DNA from: Micromonospora sediminicola
Lineage (GTDB): Bacteria; Actinomycetota; Actinomycetes; Mycobacteriales; Micromonosporaceae
Assembly: GCF_900089585.1 (NCBI RefSeq)
Contig: NZ_FLRH01000003.1
Location: 3,858,501 to 3,922,500, forward strand
DNA length: 64,000 bases
Direction: 5' to 3'
The notes beneath the pieces were generated by a model that was not told where the DNA came from, searched no databases, and saw only the letters and a list, made by a program, of their open reading frames with translations. The translations under genes and the position numbers were made by a program. Below, piece after piece: positions 41,710-50,225 of the stretch (position 1 is the stretch's first letter; every line of letters starts with the position of its first letter).

Positions 41710-43031
41710 CCGACGAACGCGCCCACGCCAACCGCCGCCAGGTGCTCTACTGGCGGCTGCTCGCCCGCCTCTTCCACCCCGACGAGCAGCCCGGGCTGGA
41801 GTCGGCGAGCGTCGCCGTCGTCGACGACCTCGGCCTGCCCGCCGCGCTGCTGGACCCCACCGTCTCCGTCGACACCGTCGTGCAGCGCTTCCCGGCGCTC
41901 GCCGACGAGCTGCGCGGCCTGCTCACCGCCGACGACGACACCCCGGCCACCGCCGGGCCGTTCCAGCCCGGCGAGACCGAGGTACGCCGCGCCGCGCTGG
42001 TGTCCAAGCTCCTGCTCAACGTTTTCGCCACCGGCTCCGGCGAGGTCAGCGCCGGGCAGCTCGCCCGCTGGCAGGCCGACGCCGGCTGGTTCGAGCAGGC
42101 CTGCGGCGTCGACGCCGGCGAGCTGCGTCGCGGCGGCACCGGCCTCGGGGCCACCCTCGCCGGCATCGAGGGCGACCTGGTCGGCCGGATGCGGCTGCGC
42201 GAGGTGCTCGCCGACCCGACGTTGGCCGCCCGGCTCACCCCGAGCATGTCGCTGATCGAGCAGCTGCTGCGCGACAAGTCGAACCTGTCGGGGGTGGCGC
42301 TGGCCAACGCCAAGTCGTTGATCCGCCGCTACGTCGACCAGGTCGCCGAGGTGCTGCGCACCCAGGTCGCGCAGGCCACCGTCGGCACGGTCGACCGGTC
42401 GGTGCCGCCCAAGCGGGTCTTCCGCAACCTCGACCTGGACCGCACGATCTGGCAGAACCTCACCAACTGGAGCCCGGACGACGAGCGTCTCTACGTCGAT
42501 CGGCTCTACTACCGGCAGACCGCCCGGCGGACCACCCCGGCCCGGCTCATCGTGGTGGTCGACCAGTCGGGCTCGATGGTCGACTCCATGGTCAACTGCA
42601 CGATCCTCGCATCCATCTTCGCCGGGCTGCCCAAGGTCGACGTGCACCTGATCGCGTACGACACCCGGGCGCTGGACCTCACCCCCTGGGTGCACGACCC
42701 GTTCGAGGTGCTGCTGCGCACCAACCTCGGCGGCGGCAACGACGGCCCGGTCGCCATGGCCCTGGCCCGCCCCAAGATCGTCGAGCCGCGCAACACCGTG
42801 CTGGTGTGGATCTCCGACTTCTACGAGTTCGACAGGTCGCAACCGCTGTTCGACGGCATCGAGGCGGTGCACCGCTCCGGGGTGAGGTTCATCCCGGTCG
42901 GCTCCGTCAACAGCTCCGGCCACCAGAGCGTCAACCCCTGGTTCCGGCAGCGCTTCAAGGACCTGGGCACCCCCGTCATCTCCGGCCACATCCGCAAGCT
43001 CGTCACCGAGCTGAAGAACTTCCTCACCTAG
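41706..43031 (+). CDS. VWA-domain protein (MoxR partner)
   Basis: 441-aa protein with a C-terminal von Willebrand factor A domain (about residues 278-430). The MIDAS metal site is intact: D286-x-S288-x-S290 (VVDQSGSM), the later threonine-equivalent region LRTNLGGGNDG and the Asp in WISDFYEF. The N-terminal 270 residues are helical (TPSMSLIEQLLRDKSNLSGVALANAKSLIRRYVDQVAEVL). No signal peptide. VWA proteins of this type are adaptors for MoxR AAA+ ATPases, which here is the next gene, 13 bp downstream. ATG overlaps the previous stop. Confidence 0.9.
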   Translation: MTDERAHANRRQVLYWRLLARLFHPDEQPGLESASVAVVDDLGLPAALLDPTVSVDTVVQRFPALADELRGLLTADDDTPATAGPFQPGETEVRRAALVSKLLLNVFATGSGEVSAGQLARWQADAGWFEQACGVDAGELRRGGTGLGATLAGIEGDLVGRMRLREVLADPTLAARLTPSMSLIEQLLRDKSNLSGVALANAKSLIRRYVDQVAEVLRTQVAQATVGTVDRSVPPKRVFRNLDLDRTIWQNLTNWSPDDERLYVDRLYYRQTARRTTPARLIVVVDQSGSMVDSMVNCTILASIFAGLPKVDVHLIAYDTRALDLTPWVHDPFEVLLRTNLGGGNDGPVAMALARPKIVEPRNTVLVWISDFYEFDRSQPLFDGIEAVHRSGVRFIPVGSVNSSGHQSVNPWFRQRFKDLGTPVISGHIRKLVTELKNFLT

Positions 43032-43044
43032 GAGAGCACCCCTG

Positions 43045-44160
43045 ATGTCCGACATGCTCCGCGCCCCCGCCGAGGTCAAGTACGCCGACGAGCTGGCCTA
43101 CCTGGAATCGGTCGACACCGGGCCGAAGCCGTTCTCCTGGCGGCTGAGCCCGCACATGGTCCGCCTGTTCGTGCTCGGCTCCGAACGCGCCGACGGCCTC
43201 GACCGGGAGATCCCGCAGAAGTGGTTCGGCGACCGCAGCTTCGTCGAACGCAGCATCGTCACCCTCGCCTCCGACCGTGGCCTGCTGCTCATCGGCGACC
43301 CCGGCACCGGCAAGAGCTGGCTCGCCGAGCTGCTCTCCGCCGCGATCTGCCGCAACTCCACGCTGGTCGTGCAGGGCACCGCCGGCACCACCGAGGACCA
43401 CATCAAATACTCGTGGAACGTGTCCATGGTCATCGCCCGCGGTCAGTCCCGCGAGTCGATGATCCCCTCGCCGATCATGACCGCGATGGAGCAGGGCGTG
43501 ATCGGCCGCTTCGAGGAGCTGACCCGCTCCACCAGCGACGTGCAGGACGCGCTCATCTCGATCCTGTCCGAGAAGTACGTCTCCATCCCGGAGCTCAACG
43601 ACGACAACATCGTCTTCGCCAAGCCCGGCTTCTCGATCATCGCCACCGCCAACAGCCGCGACCGGGGCGTCAACGACCTCTCCTCCGCCCTCAAGCGCCG
43701 ATTCAACTTCGTCCGCATCCCGGTCGTCACCAACAAGCGCAGCGAGGCCGAGATCGTCCGCTTCCGCACCGAGGAACTGCTGCGCCGGCACCGCATCGAG
43801 CTGGACGTGCCGCCCACGCTGCTCGACATCCTGTTGCAGAGCTTCGCCGACCTGCGCGCCGCCGCGACCGCCGCGAGCAGCGACGACGAGAAGCTGGAGT
43901 CGGCGCTGTCCACCGCCGAGCAGATCGGCGTGCTGGAGGACGCCATCCTGCACAGCCAGTTCTTCGGCGACCGCACCCTGCGCGCCCAGACCCTCGCCGG
44001 GTCGCTCATGGGCTCGCTGGCCCGCCGCAGCCCGGAGGACCTGGCCATCCTCAACAAGTACCTGCACGGCGTGGTCGAACCCCGGGCCAAGGCCGACGAC
44101 GGCGGCGACTGGGCCGGTTTCCTCGACGGCGGCCGCCAGGCCATCGCCTCGCTGTCGTGA
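43045..44160 (+). CDS. MoxR-family AAA+ ATPase
   Basis: 371-aa AAA+ ATPase. Walker A is GDPGTGKS at residues 84-91; the pre-sensor insert EQGVIGRFEELTRSTSDVQDALISILSEKYVSIPE, Walker B-like strand, sensor 1 IIATANSRDRGVNDLSSALKRRF (with the arginine finger RRF) follow. This arrangement matches MoxR/RavA/YehL chaperone ATPases that remodel protein complexes with VWA partners. ATG has GGAG 9 bases upstream. It overlaps the DUF5682-like gene by 4 bp (GTGA). The client of the complex is unknown. Confidence 0.93.
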   Translation: MSDMLRAPAEVKYADELAYLESVDTGPKPFSWRLSPHMVRLFVLGSERADGLDREIPQKWFGDRSFVERSIVTLASDRGLLLIGDPGTGKSWLAELLSAAICRNSTLVVQGTAGTTEDHIKYSWNVSMVIARGQSRESMIPSPIMTAMEQGVIGRFEELTRSTSDVQDALISILSEKYVSIPELNDDNIVFAKPGFSIIATANSRDRGVNDLSSALKRRFNFVRIPVVTNKRSEAEIVRFRTEELLRRHRIELDVPPTLLDILLQSFADLRAAATAASSDDEKLESALSTAEQIGVLEDAILHSQFFGDRTLRAQTLAGSLMGSLARRSPEDLAILNKYLHGVVEPRAKADDGGDWAGFLDGGRQAIASLS

Positions 44161-46952
44161 CCGCGCCCGCCCCGACCGGCCTGTTCGGCGCGCTGCGCGA
44201 GCAGCTCACCGACGCGGCCGCCGCCTTCGCCGACTCCCCCGACGCGCTCGCCGGCATCCTCGCCGGCATGGTCGACGACGTCGACCGGGCGCTGCGCGAG
44301 CGGCTGGAGATCTTCCCGGTCTGCCACCACTCCCCCGCCTCCGCCCTGGCCATGGCACGCCGCCTGCGCGCCCGCCCGCCGAAGGTGATCTACCTGGAGC
44401 TCTGCGAGGACCTGCGCCCCCTCCTCGACGAGTTGCGCAACTGCCGCCTGCCGGTGGCGGTGCAGGCGTTCGCCACCGAACTCGACGGCTTCCCCGCCGA
44501 GTGGAGCCCGCTGAGCGTCATCGCCCCGATCACCGAGGCCTCCGCGGAATACCAGGCCATCGCGTACGCCCTGGACACCCCCGGCGTGGAACTGGTGCTG
44601 GTCGACCGCTCCACCGACCACGTCTTCCAGTGGACCCCGCGCCCCGACGGCCCCGACGCGGCCCCGACCTCCGACGAGGACGCCGCGCTGCACGGCGACG
44701 CGGTCGGGGTGGAGATCGGCGACCTGCGCCCCCGGTTCGCCGAACTGGAGGCCTACCTGCTGCACCACGGCAAGGTGCGGCACTGGTCGGAGTGGTGGGA
44801 CCAGTACGTCGAACGTCCGCTCGCCGACGCCGACCACGACACCTACCGGCAGGTGATGGTGCTCGTCGGCAGCCTGTTCCGACGGCTGCGCCCCACGGCG
44901 TCCGCCCGCGACGACCGCGACGAGGACCGCGAGCGGCACATGTGGACGCGGATGCGCCAGCACCTCGCCGCCACCGGCGCCGACCCGGCCGACTGCCTCT
45001 ACGTCTGCGGCGCGTTCCACGCCGCCAGCGGAGTCGAGCAGTTCGGGCTCGACTCCACCGCACCCGACTTCGCGATCAGCCCCCGCACCGGCACCCGCTG
45101 GCGCTACGGGCTCATCCCGTCCAGCCACTCGGCGATCGAGGCGCAGTTCGGCCTCGCCCCGGGCGCCGTCTCCATCGCCGCCGCGAACTGGACCACCGCG
45201 GTGGCCCGGACCCGGCTCACGCCGTACCGGCTGGCCGGGCAGCAGACCGGGAAGAAGGGCCGGCGCGCCCGCACCGCCCCCGCCACCGCCGCGCCGGAGA
45301 CGAGCACCGACCGGCTCACCGGCTTCCTCGCCGCCCCGCCCACGCTCGACGGGCTGGACGAGGCGGAGCTGCGCGGCTGGTGCGTCGACATCGTCCGGCT
45401 CGCCCGCCGCAACGGCTACCTCGCCAGCACCGCCGACGCGATCGCCGTGTTCGAGACGTCGATCCTGCTGGCCAACCTGCGCAACCGCGCCCGACCGACG
45501 CCCTACGACTTCGCCGACGCCGCGGTCACCTGCATCGAGAAGGACGTGGTGCCCGGCCGGCGCGACGTCCGCCGCCTCTGCGAGATCCTGCTCGGCGGCG
45601 ACCGGATCGGCCAGGTCGGATACGACTCCCTCCCGCCCCTGGCTCGCGACGTCCTGGACCGCCTCCGCCCACTCGGCCTCGACCTGGAACGGCGCACCGT
45701 GCAACGGGCCCTGCTCGACCTGCGCGCCGACCCGGAGCTGGAACCCTGCTCCGACCTGCTGTGGATGCTGCGGCATCTGCTGCCCGCCGACGCCGTCCGC
45801 CCGATCATGGGCGAGCGCCGCCTCGGCCACCGCTCCACCCAGGAGAGCTGGGACCTCGCCCTCGGCCGCAACCAGCGCGCCCTCATCGAACTCGGCTACG
45901 AGGGCGTCACGGTCGAGCAGGTGCTGGAGCAACGGCTGCGCCGGGCGGTCCGTCGGCCGGACGCCACCGCCGCCAACGCGCTGGCCGCCGTCGAGGACGC
46001 GATCCGCCTGCTCGACAGCCCCCGCCTGGTCGACGAACTCGGCACCCGGGCGGTCGAGCTGCTCGCCGCCGAACGCACCGTGGACGACGCGCCCGAGGTG
46101 CTGCGCCGCATCCGGCGGCTGCTCGCCCACCACCGCACCAGCGCGCCCGCGCTGCCCGCGTGGTGCCAGGCGTTCGTCACCACCGGGTACGCCCACTACT
46201 GCACGCTGCTGCCCACCGCGTTCGTCGACGAGGCGACCGGCGTCCGGCAGGTCGGCGCGATGCTCGGCTTCCTGTTCGGCATGGAGAGCCTCGCCCTGTC
46301 CCTCGGGTGCGACCGGTCCCAGCTCGAGCTGGCCGTCGCGCAGGCCCATCCGGAGACGCCGGCCAAGGTGGCGCTGCTCTGGGCCGCCCACCACCAGCTC
46401 GGCCTGCTGCCGCTGGCACAGCTGCGGGAACGCTGCGCCGAGCTGCTGGCCAACCCGCTGGTCGTGCCGGCGTTCCCGCAGTACCTGTCCGGCTTCGTGC
46501 ACGCGCTCGAACCGGTGCCCGGGCTGGCGCCGTTCGTCGTGGAGACCATGTCGGCCGCGTTCGCCGGCCTGCCCGACCCGGTGCTGCTGCCCTGGCTGCC
46601 CACCCTGGTCACCACGCTGCGCGAGCACGGCGCCGAACTGGTGCCGCTGCTGGTCCGCGAGGCGGAACGCACCTTCCCCGCCACGCTGCCCGCGCTTGAC
46701 GGGTGGACACCGCCGTGGGCCGCCGGGCCGACGCCGCGGGCGGCGCCGACGCCCACGGTCGAGACCGGTGCGGTGCACGGCCTGGTGAGCGGCCACCCGG
46801 AGGCCGTGGACGCGGTGGCCGCGCTGCTCGGATGCGACGCGCCGTGGCGCTCCCCCGCCGGCGCAGCCCCGCCGGTCGACGCCGCGTCGACGCTTGTCGC
46901 CACGCATCCGGCCACTGCCTACGCCGTCGCGGCGCTGGTGACGTCGGGCTGA
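44157..46952 (+). CDS. DUF5682-like 931-aa protein of the MoxR/VWA cassette
   Basis: Large cytoplasmic protein. Residues about 50-300 resemble DUF5682, a TraB/ChaN/EreA-like domain: H57-H58-S-P (VCHHSPASA), E81 (IYLELCEDL) and a late H288 (VCGAFHAASG) are candidate metal or catalytic residues. The remainder (about 330-930) is all-helical, with repeated Leu-rich helices. No membrane segment. Coupled to the MoxR gene by the GTGA overlap. In other bacteria such proteins are encoded with MoxR, VWA and SWIM proteins. Function unknown; a hydrolase recruited or remodelled by the AAA+ complex is a reasonable guess. Confidence 0.78.
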   Translation: MTAPAPTGLFGALREQLTDAAAAFADSPDALAGILAGMVDDVDRALRERLEIFPVCHHSPASALAMARRLRARPPKVIYLELCEDLRPLLDELRNCRLPVAVQAFATELDGFPAEWSPLSVIAPITEASAEYQAIAYALDTPGVELVLVDRSTDHVFQWTPRPDGPDAAPTSDEDAALHGDAVGVEIGDLRPRFAELEAYLLHHGKVRHWSEWWDQYVERPLADADHDTYRQVMVLVGSLFRRLRPTASARDDRDEDRERHMWTRMRQHLAATGADPADCLYVCGAFHAASGVEQFGLDSTAPDFAISPRTGTRWRYGLIPSSHSAIEAQFGLAPGAVSIAAANWTTAVARTRLTPYRLAGQQTGKKGRRARTAPATAAPETSTDRLTGFLAAPPTLDGLDEAELRGWCVDIVRLARRNGYLASTADAIAVFETSILLANLRNRARPTPYDFADAAVTCIEKDVVPGRRDVRRLCEILLGGDRIGQVGYDSLPPLARDVLDRLRPLGLDLERRTVQRALLDLRADPELEPCSDLLWMLRHLLPADAVRPIMGERRLGHRSTQESWDLALGRNQRALIELGYEGVTVEQVLEQRLRRAVRRPDATAANALAAVEDAIRLLDSPRLVDELGTRAVELLAAERTVDDAPEVLRRIRRLLAHHRTSAPALPAWCQAFVTTGYAHYCTLLPTAFVDEATGVRQVGAMLGFLFGMESLALSLGCDRSQLELAVAQAHPETPAKVALLWAAHHQLGLLPLAQLRERCAELLANPLVVPAFPQYLSGFVHALEPVPGLAPFVVETMSAAFAGLPDPVLLPWLPTLVTTLREHGAELVPLLVREAERTFPATLPALDGWTPPWAAGPTPRAAPTPTVETGAVHGLVSGHPEAVDAVAALLGCDAPWRSPAGAAPPVDAASTLVATHPATAYAVAALVTSG

Positions 46953-47049
46953 CCGGTGCCGGTCCTCGCGCCGCCGACCCGCGGGGCGAGGGCCGCCGCC
47001 GCGGACGGCGGTCCCGATGCGGCTTGCGAGCCGCGGGCACCATGGAGGG

Positions 47050-47430
47050 GTGATCCGCTTCCTGCTGAACCTGCTGTGGCTCGTCTTCGGTGGCGGCTTC
47101 GTCCTGGCCCTGGGCTACGGCGTCGCCGCTCTGATCTGCTTCGCGCTCGTCGTCACCATCCCGTTCGGCGTCGCCTCGCTCCGGCTCGCCTCGTACTCGC
47201 TGTGGCCGTTCGGCCGCACCCTCGTGTCCAAGCCGGGCGCCGGTCTCCCCTCCGGCCTGGCCAACGTGCTCTGGGTGGTGCTGGCCGGCTGGTGGCTCGC
47301 CCTGTCGCACATCCTGGCCGGCGTCGCGCTCTGCGTGACGATCATCGGCATCCCGTTCGGGGTGGCCAACTTCAAGCTGGTCCCGGCGGCGCTGTGGCCG
47401 CTCGGCCAGGAGGTCGTCGAGACGCCCTGA
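47050..47430 (+). CDS. YccF-family membrane protein
   Basis: 126-aa integral membrane protein with two YccF modules, each ending in the pattern IPFGVAx(L/F)KL and WPFG/WPLG (IPFGVASLRLASYSLWPFG and IPFGVANFKLVPAALWPLG). About four hydrophobic helices. Function unknown. I start at the GTG at 47050, which gives the family N-terminus VIRFLLNLLW, although GGAGGG abuts it; an ATG at 47017 is the alternative. Confidence 0.88.
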   Translation: MIRFLLNLLWLVFGGGFVLALGYGVAALICFALVVTIPFGVASLRLASYSLWPFGRTLVSKPGAGLPSGLANVLWVVLAGWWLALSHILAGVALCVTIIGIPFGVANFKLVPAALWPLGQEVVETP

Positions 47431-47458
47431 CCCGGCCCGCCGGCGACTCCCCTTCCCG

Positions 47459-47816
47459 CCGCCTGTCGAGCTGATATCGCGGACGACTCAGCCGCCGGCC
47501 GGTCGGCCCTCGGACGCCTCCGTCGCCGGCCGGTCGGCCCTCGGACGCCTCCGTCGCCGGCCGGTTGATCCTCGACGCCTCCCGTGCCGGCCGCACCCCA
47601 CGATGGGCGGCACAGGCGGGGTATGGCCCGGCAGACACCGCCCGGTCCGGCGTCTGGTCCGCGTCCGGTCGCCTGCCCGGCCGGTCCGCCCCCACGGGCT
47701 GGGCGAAGGGGCGTCAGCCGAGACCGGGAGCACGGCAGTGGCGTGGTCCGCCCCGGCCGGGCCCGCCGGCCGGGGGCCGGACCGTGAGTCGTCCGCGATA
47801 TCAGCTCGACAGGCGG
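47459..47816. mobile_element. MITE-like element with perfect 32-bp terminal inverted repeats
   Basis: Bases 47459-47490 and 47785-47816 are exact reverse complements over 32 bp (each arm contains GTCGAGCTGATATCGCGGAC or its complement). They enclose 294 bp without a credible gene; the left interior has a 31-bp unit repeated exactly at 47494-47524 and 47525-47555 and degenerately from 47556. The symmetry stops abruptly at both outer ends. No convincing target-site duplication is seen. A miniature inverted-repeat element or a long palindromic regulatory repeat are both possible. Confidence 0.65.
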
Positions 47817-48100
47817 TGTCCGGCGCACTCTCCCTTCCGCCCTGCCTCCGGTGGCGCCCGCCGGGCGTCGTCACCGCGGTCGACCGCAACGCCGTCCTCG
47901 CGGAAGCCCCCAGGGCCGGCGGCGGAACTGGTGCGGAGACGAGTCGCCCGGGCGACGGGGCGTCCAGGTGCGCAGAGGCTACGGCTCGCGTCGGAGTCGC
48001 GGTCGACGCCGACACACCCCGTCGAGCGTCCTAGGAGGCTGGGGTGAGTCGCGGTCCGAAACTGGCTCGCGGAACCGGCGGGGTGGCTACCGTCGGTGAC
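47817..48100. other. Gap between the inverted-repeat element and fkbM-like gene
   Basis: About 280 bp with no gene I can support; open frames here have no ribosome-binding site and low-complexity, Arg/Gly-rich translations. It should hold the promoter of the methyltransferase gene, but no clear -35/-10 pair was found. Confidence 0.4.
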
Positions 48101-48871
48101 ATGGGGGGTCGGGACGCGGTGGTGGAGGCGCTCAAGGCGGATCCGACAATGGCCGGCCTGCGCCGGTCGCTGGAGTTCTACCACGGCGACCCGGACCGTG
48201 ACGCGGCGCTGGACGCGTTCTACGCACCCCTGGTCCACGCCGGTGACCTGGTCTTCGACGTCGGAGCGCACGTCGGCGACCGGCTGGGCAGCTTCCGCCG
48301 GCTCGGCGCGCGGGTGGTGGCGGTGGAGCCGCAGCCGCTGTGCGCCCGCGCGCTGCGTGCCCTCCACGCCGACGATCCGGCGGTGACCGTGGTGCAGGCC
48401 GCGTGCGGCGCCGCCACCGGGCCGGTACGGCTGCACGTCAACTCCGCGAACCCGACGGTCTCCACCGCCTCCCCCGGCTTCGTCCGGGCCGCCGCTCAGG
48501 CCGGCGGGTGGCGGGACGAGACCTGGGACGACGAGATCGAGGTGGCCGGCACCACGCTGGACGCGCTGCTCGAGGCGTACGGCGTGCCGGCGTTCGTGAA
48601 GATCGACGTGGAGGGGTTCGAGGACGCGGTGCTGGCCGGCCTGAGCCGTCAGGTGCCGGCGCTGTCGTTCGAGTTCACCACCATCGCGCGGGACCTGGCC
48701 GCCGACTGCCTGGACCGGCTGACCGCGCTCGGCTTCACCCGGTTCACCGTGGCGCTCGGTGACGAGATGGCCTTCGACCTGCCCGGTTGGCATCCGGCGG
48801 CCGAGGTGGCGGCACACCTGCGCGCGTTGCCGCACGACGCCAACTCCGGCGACGTGTACGCGCGAACCTGA
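48101..48871 (+). CDS. FkbM-family SAM-dependent methyltransferase
   Basis: 256-aa methyltransferase of the FkbM family. The SAM-binding motif is FDVGAHVGDRLGSFRRLGARVVAVEPQP-like (motif I DVGAHVG about residues 50-56, motif II acidic E near 74), and the family hallmark VKIDVEGFEDAVLAGL is intact. The target, usually a hydroxyl on a sugar or polyketide, cannot be predicted. The ATG at 48101 is preceded by GGTGAC; an upstream GTG/ATG to 48044 is possible. It stands alone, with no biosynthetic genes beside it. Confidence 0.87.
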   Translation: MGGRDAVVEALKADPTMAGLRRSLEFYHGDPDRDAALDAFYAPLVHAGDLVFDVGAHVGDRLGSFRRLGARVVAVEPQPLCARALRALHADDPAVTVVQAACGAATGPVRLHVNSANPTVSTASPGFVRAAAQAGGWRDETWDDEIEVAGTTLDALLEAYGVPAFVKIDVEGFEDAVLAGLSRQVPALSFEFTTIARDLAADCLDRLTALGFTRFTVALGDEMAFDLPGWHPAAEVAAHLRALPHDANSGDVYART

Positions 48872-49040
48872 CGTCCGTCCATAAAGGATGGTCGTGTCGA
48901 ACTCGAAGGCGCATCGACGCTGCTCATCGCCGTGATCGACACATCCGCTGCCCGGCCACTTTTTTCAGGTGTCGAACTTAGCCATGGTTTGTTACCTGCC
49001 CGTTATTGACGTGACCGGCGCCACTTCGGTTGACTGCCAC

Positions 49041-49064
49041 GGAACCGCTTCCGCAACCGGTTCC
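49041..49064. promoter_or_regulatory. LacI-type operator before the beta-glucoside locus
   Basis: GGAACCG (49041-49047) and CGGTTCC (49058-49064) are perfect 7-bp arms 10 bp apart, with the 8-bp palindrome AACCGGTT at 49055-49062 nested in the right half. It lies 39 bp before the LacI start, suggesting autoregulation. The 230-bp gap from 48872 holds nothing else I can name besides two copies of GTGTCGAACT (48894 and 48969). Confidence 0.55.
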
Positions 49065-49102
49065 GAAACACCCCGCTCATCCCTGCGACCCGGGAGCGTC
49101 AC

Positions 49103-50104
49103 GTGCCGATCACCATCGCCGACGTCGCCACCCGCGCCGGGGTGAGCAAGACGACGGTCTCCCGGGTGCTCAACGGCAAGGGCGAGGTGCACATCCGCAC
49201 CGCCGACCGGGTCCGGGCCGTGATCAGCGACCTCGGGTACGTGCCGAGCGCCCGCGCGGTCGGCCTGGCCCGCGGGCGTACCCGGGTGGTCGGCATGCTG
49301 GTGCCGGCGCTGACCTGGCCCTGGATGGGCGAGGTGCTCCAGGGCGCGGCCGAGGCGGTCGAGGCCGAGGGCTACGGGATGCTGTTGTTCACCTGCACCC
49401 GCGGTGACGAGTCGATGCGGCGCTTCGCCTCGCAGGTCTCCGCGAAGTCCTTCGACGGGCTGCTCGTGGTCGAGCCCGAGGGCACCCTGGACTACATCAC
49501 CGACCTGCACCGTCGCGGTCTGCCGGTCATCCTCATCGACGACCGCGGGCACCAGCCCGGCTTCCCGTCGGTGCGGACCACCAACGAGGACGGCGCGCGG
49601 GCCGCCGCCGCGCACCTGCTGTCGCTCGGACGCCGACGACCGCTGGTCATCACCGGCCTGCGCCGCTTCGGCTGCACCCGCGAACGGCTCGCCGGGTTCG
49701 CCGACGGCTACGCCGCCGCCGGCGTACCGATCGGGCCGGAACGGGTGGTGGAGGGCGACTTCACCTTCGAGTGCGGACGCGAGGCGGTGCGGCGGCTGCT
49801 CGCCCAGGGGGTGGCGTTCGACGCGGTCTTCGCCCACAACGACCTCTCCGCCGCCGGCGCGCTGCAGGCGCTGCGCGACGCCGGCCGGCGCGTCCCGCAG
49901 GACGTCGCGGTGGTCGGCTTCGACGACCTGCCGCTGGCCGGGCACACCCATCCCCCGCTCAGCTCGGTGCACCAGCCGCTGCGGGAGATGGGCGCCGCCG
50001 CCGCCCGGCTCCTCATCGCCCACCTCACCGGCACGCCGCTGCCGGACACCCCGACCGTCATCCCGACCGGCTTCGCCGCCCGCGCCTCCACCCGCGTCAC
50101 CTGA
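49103..50104 (+). CDS. LacI-family regulator of the beta-glucoside locus
   Basis: 333-aa LacI/GalR repressor. HTH ITIADVATRAGVSKTTVSRV (residues 3-22), hinge helix VPSARAVGLARG (about 49-60) and a sugar-binding sensor domain. It starts at a GTG with GGGAGCG upstream. Located first in a run ending in GH1 and GH30 genes, it probably senses a beta-glucoside such as cellobiose or gentiobiose and controls the ABC importer. The candidate operator lies in its own promoter; none was found immediately before the binding-protein gene, 121 bp downstream, which instead has a GC-rich hairpin at 50134-50155. Confidence 0.92.
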   Translation: MPITIADVATRAGVSKTTVSRVLNGKGEVHIRTADRVRAVISDLGYVPSARAVGLARGRTRVVGMLVPALTWPWMGEVLQGAAEAVEAEGYGMLLFTCTRGDESMRRFASQVSAKSFDGLLVVEPEGTLDYITDLHRRGLPVILIDDRGHQPGFPSVRTTNEDGARAAAAHLLSLGRRRPLVITGLRRFGCTRERLAGFADGYAAAGVPIGPERVVEGDFTFECGREAVRRLLAQGVAFDAVFAHNDLSAAGALQALRDAGRRVPQDVAVVGFDDLPLAGHTHPPLSSVHQPLREMGAAAARLLIAHLTGTPLPDTPTVIPTGFAARASTRVT

Positions 50105-50225
50105 CCCCACCCCGCCGAATCCCGGCGACCACGCCGGCGGGCGCACGCCCGCCGGTGGCACCACCGCACACCCTCCATCCACCACATCCCGCCCGAGGAA
50201 TGCGGGACCACCGAGGGAGACCTCC

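Noticed and set aside
50134..50155. Hairpin between LacI and the binding-protein gene as a terminator
   Set aside because: The stem is only about 9-10 bp with a tiny loop, and the downstream gene needs read-through or its own promoter; left as part of the LacI entry only.
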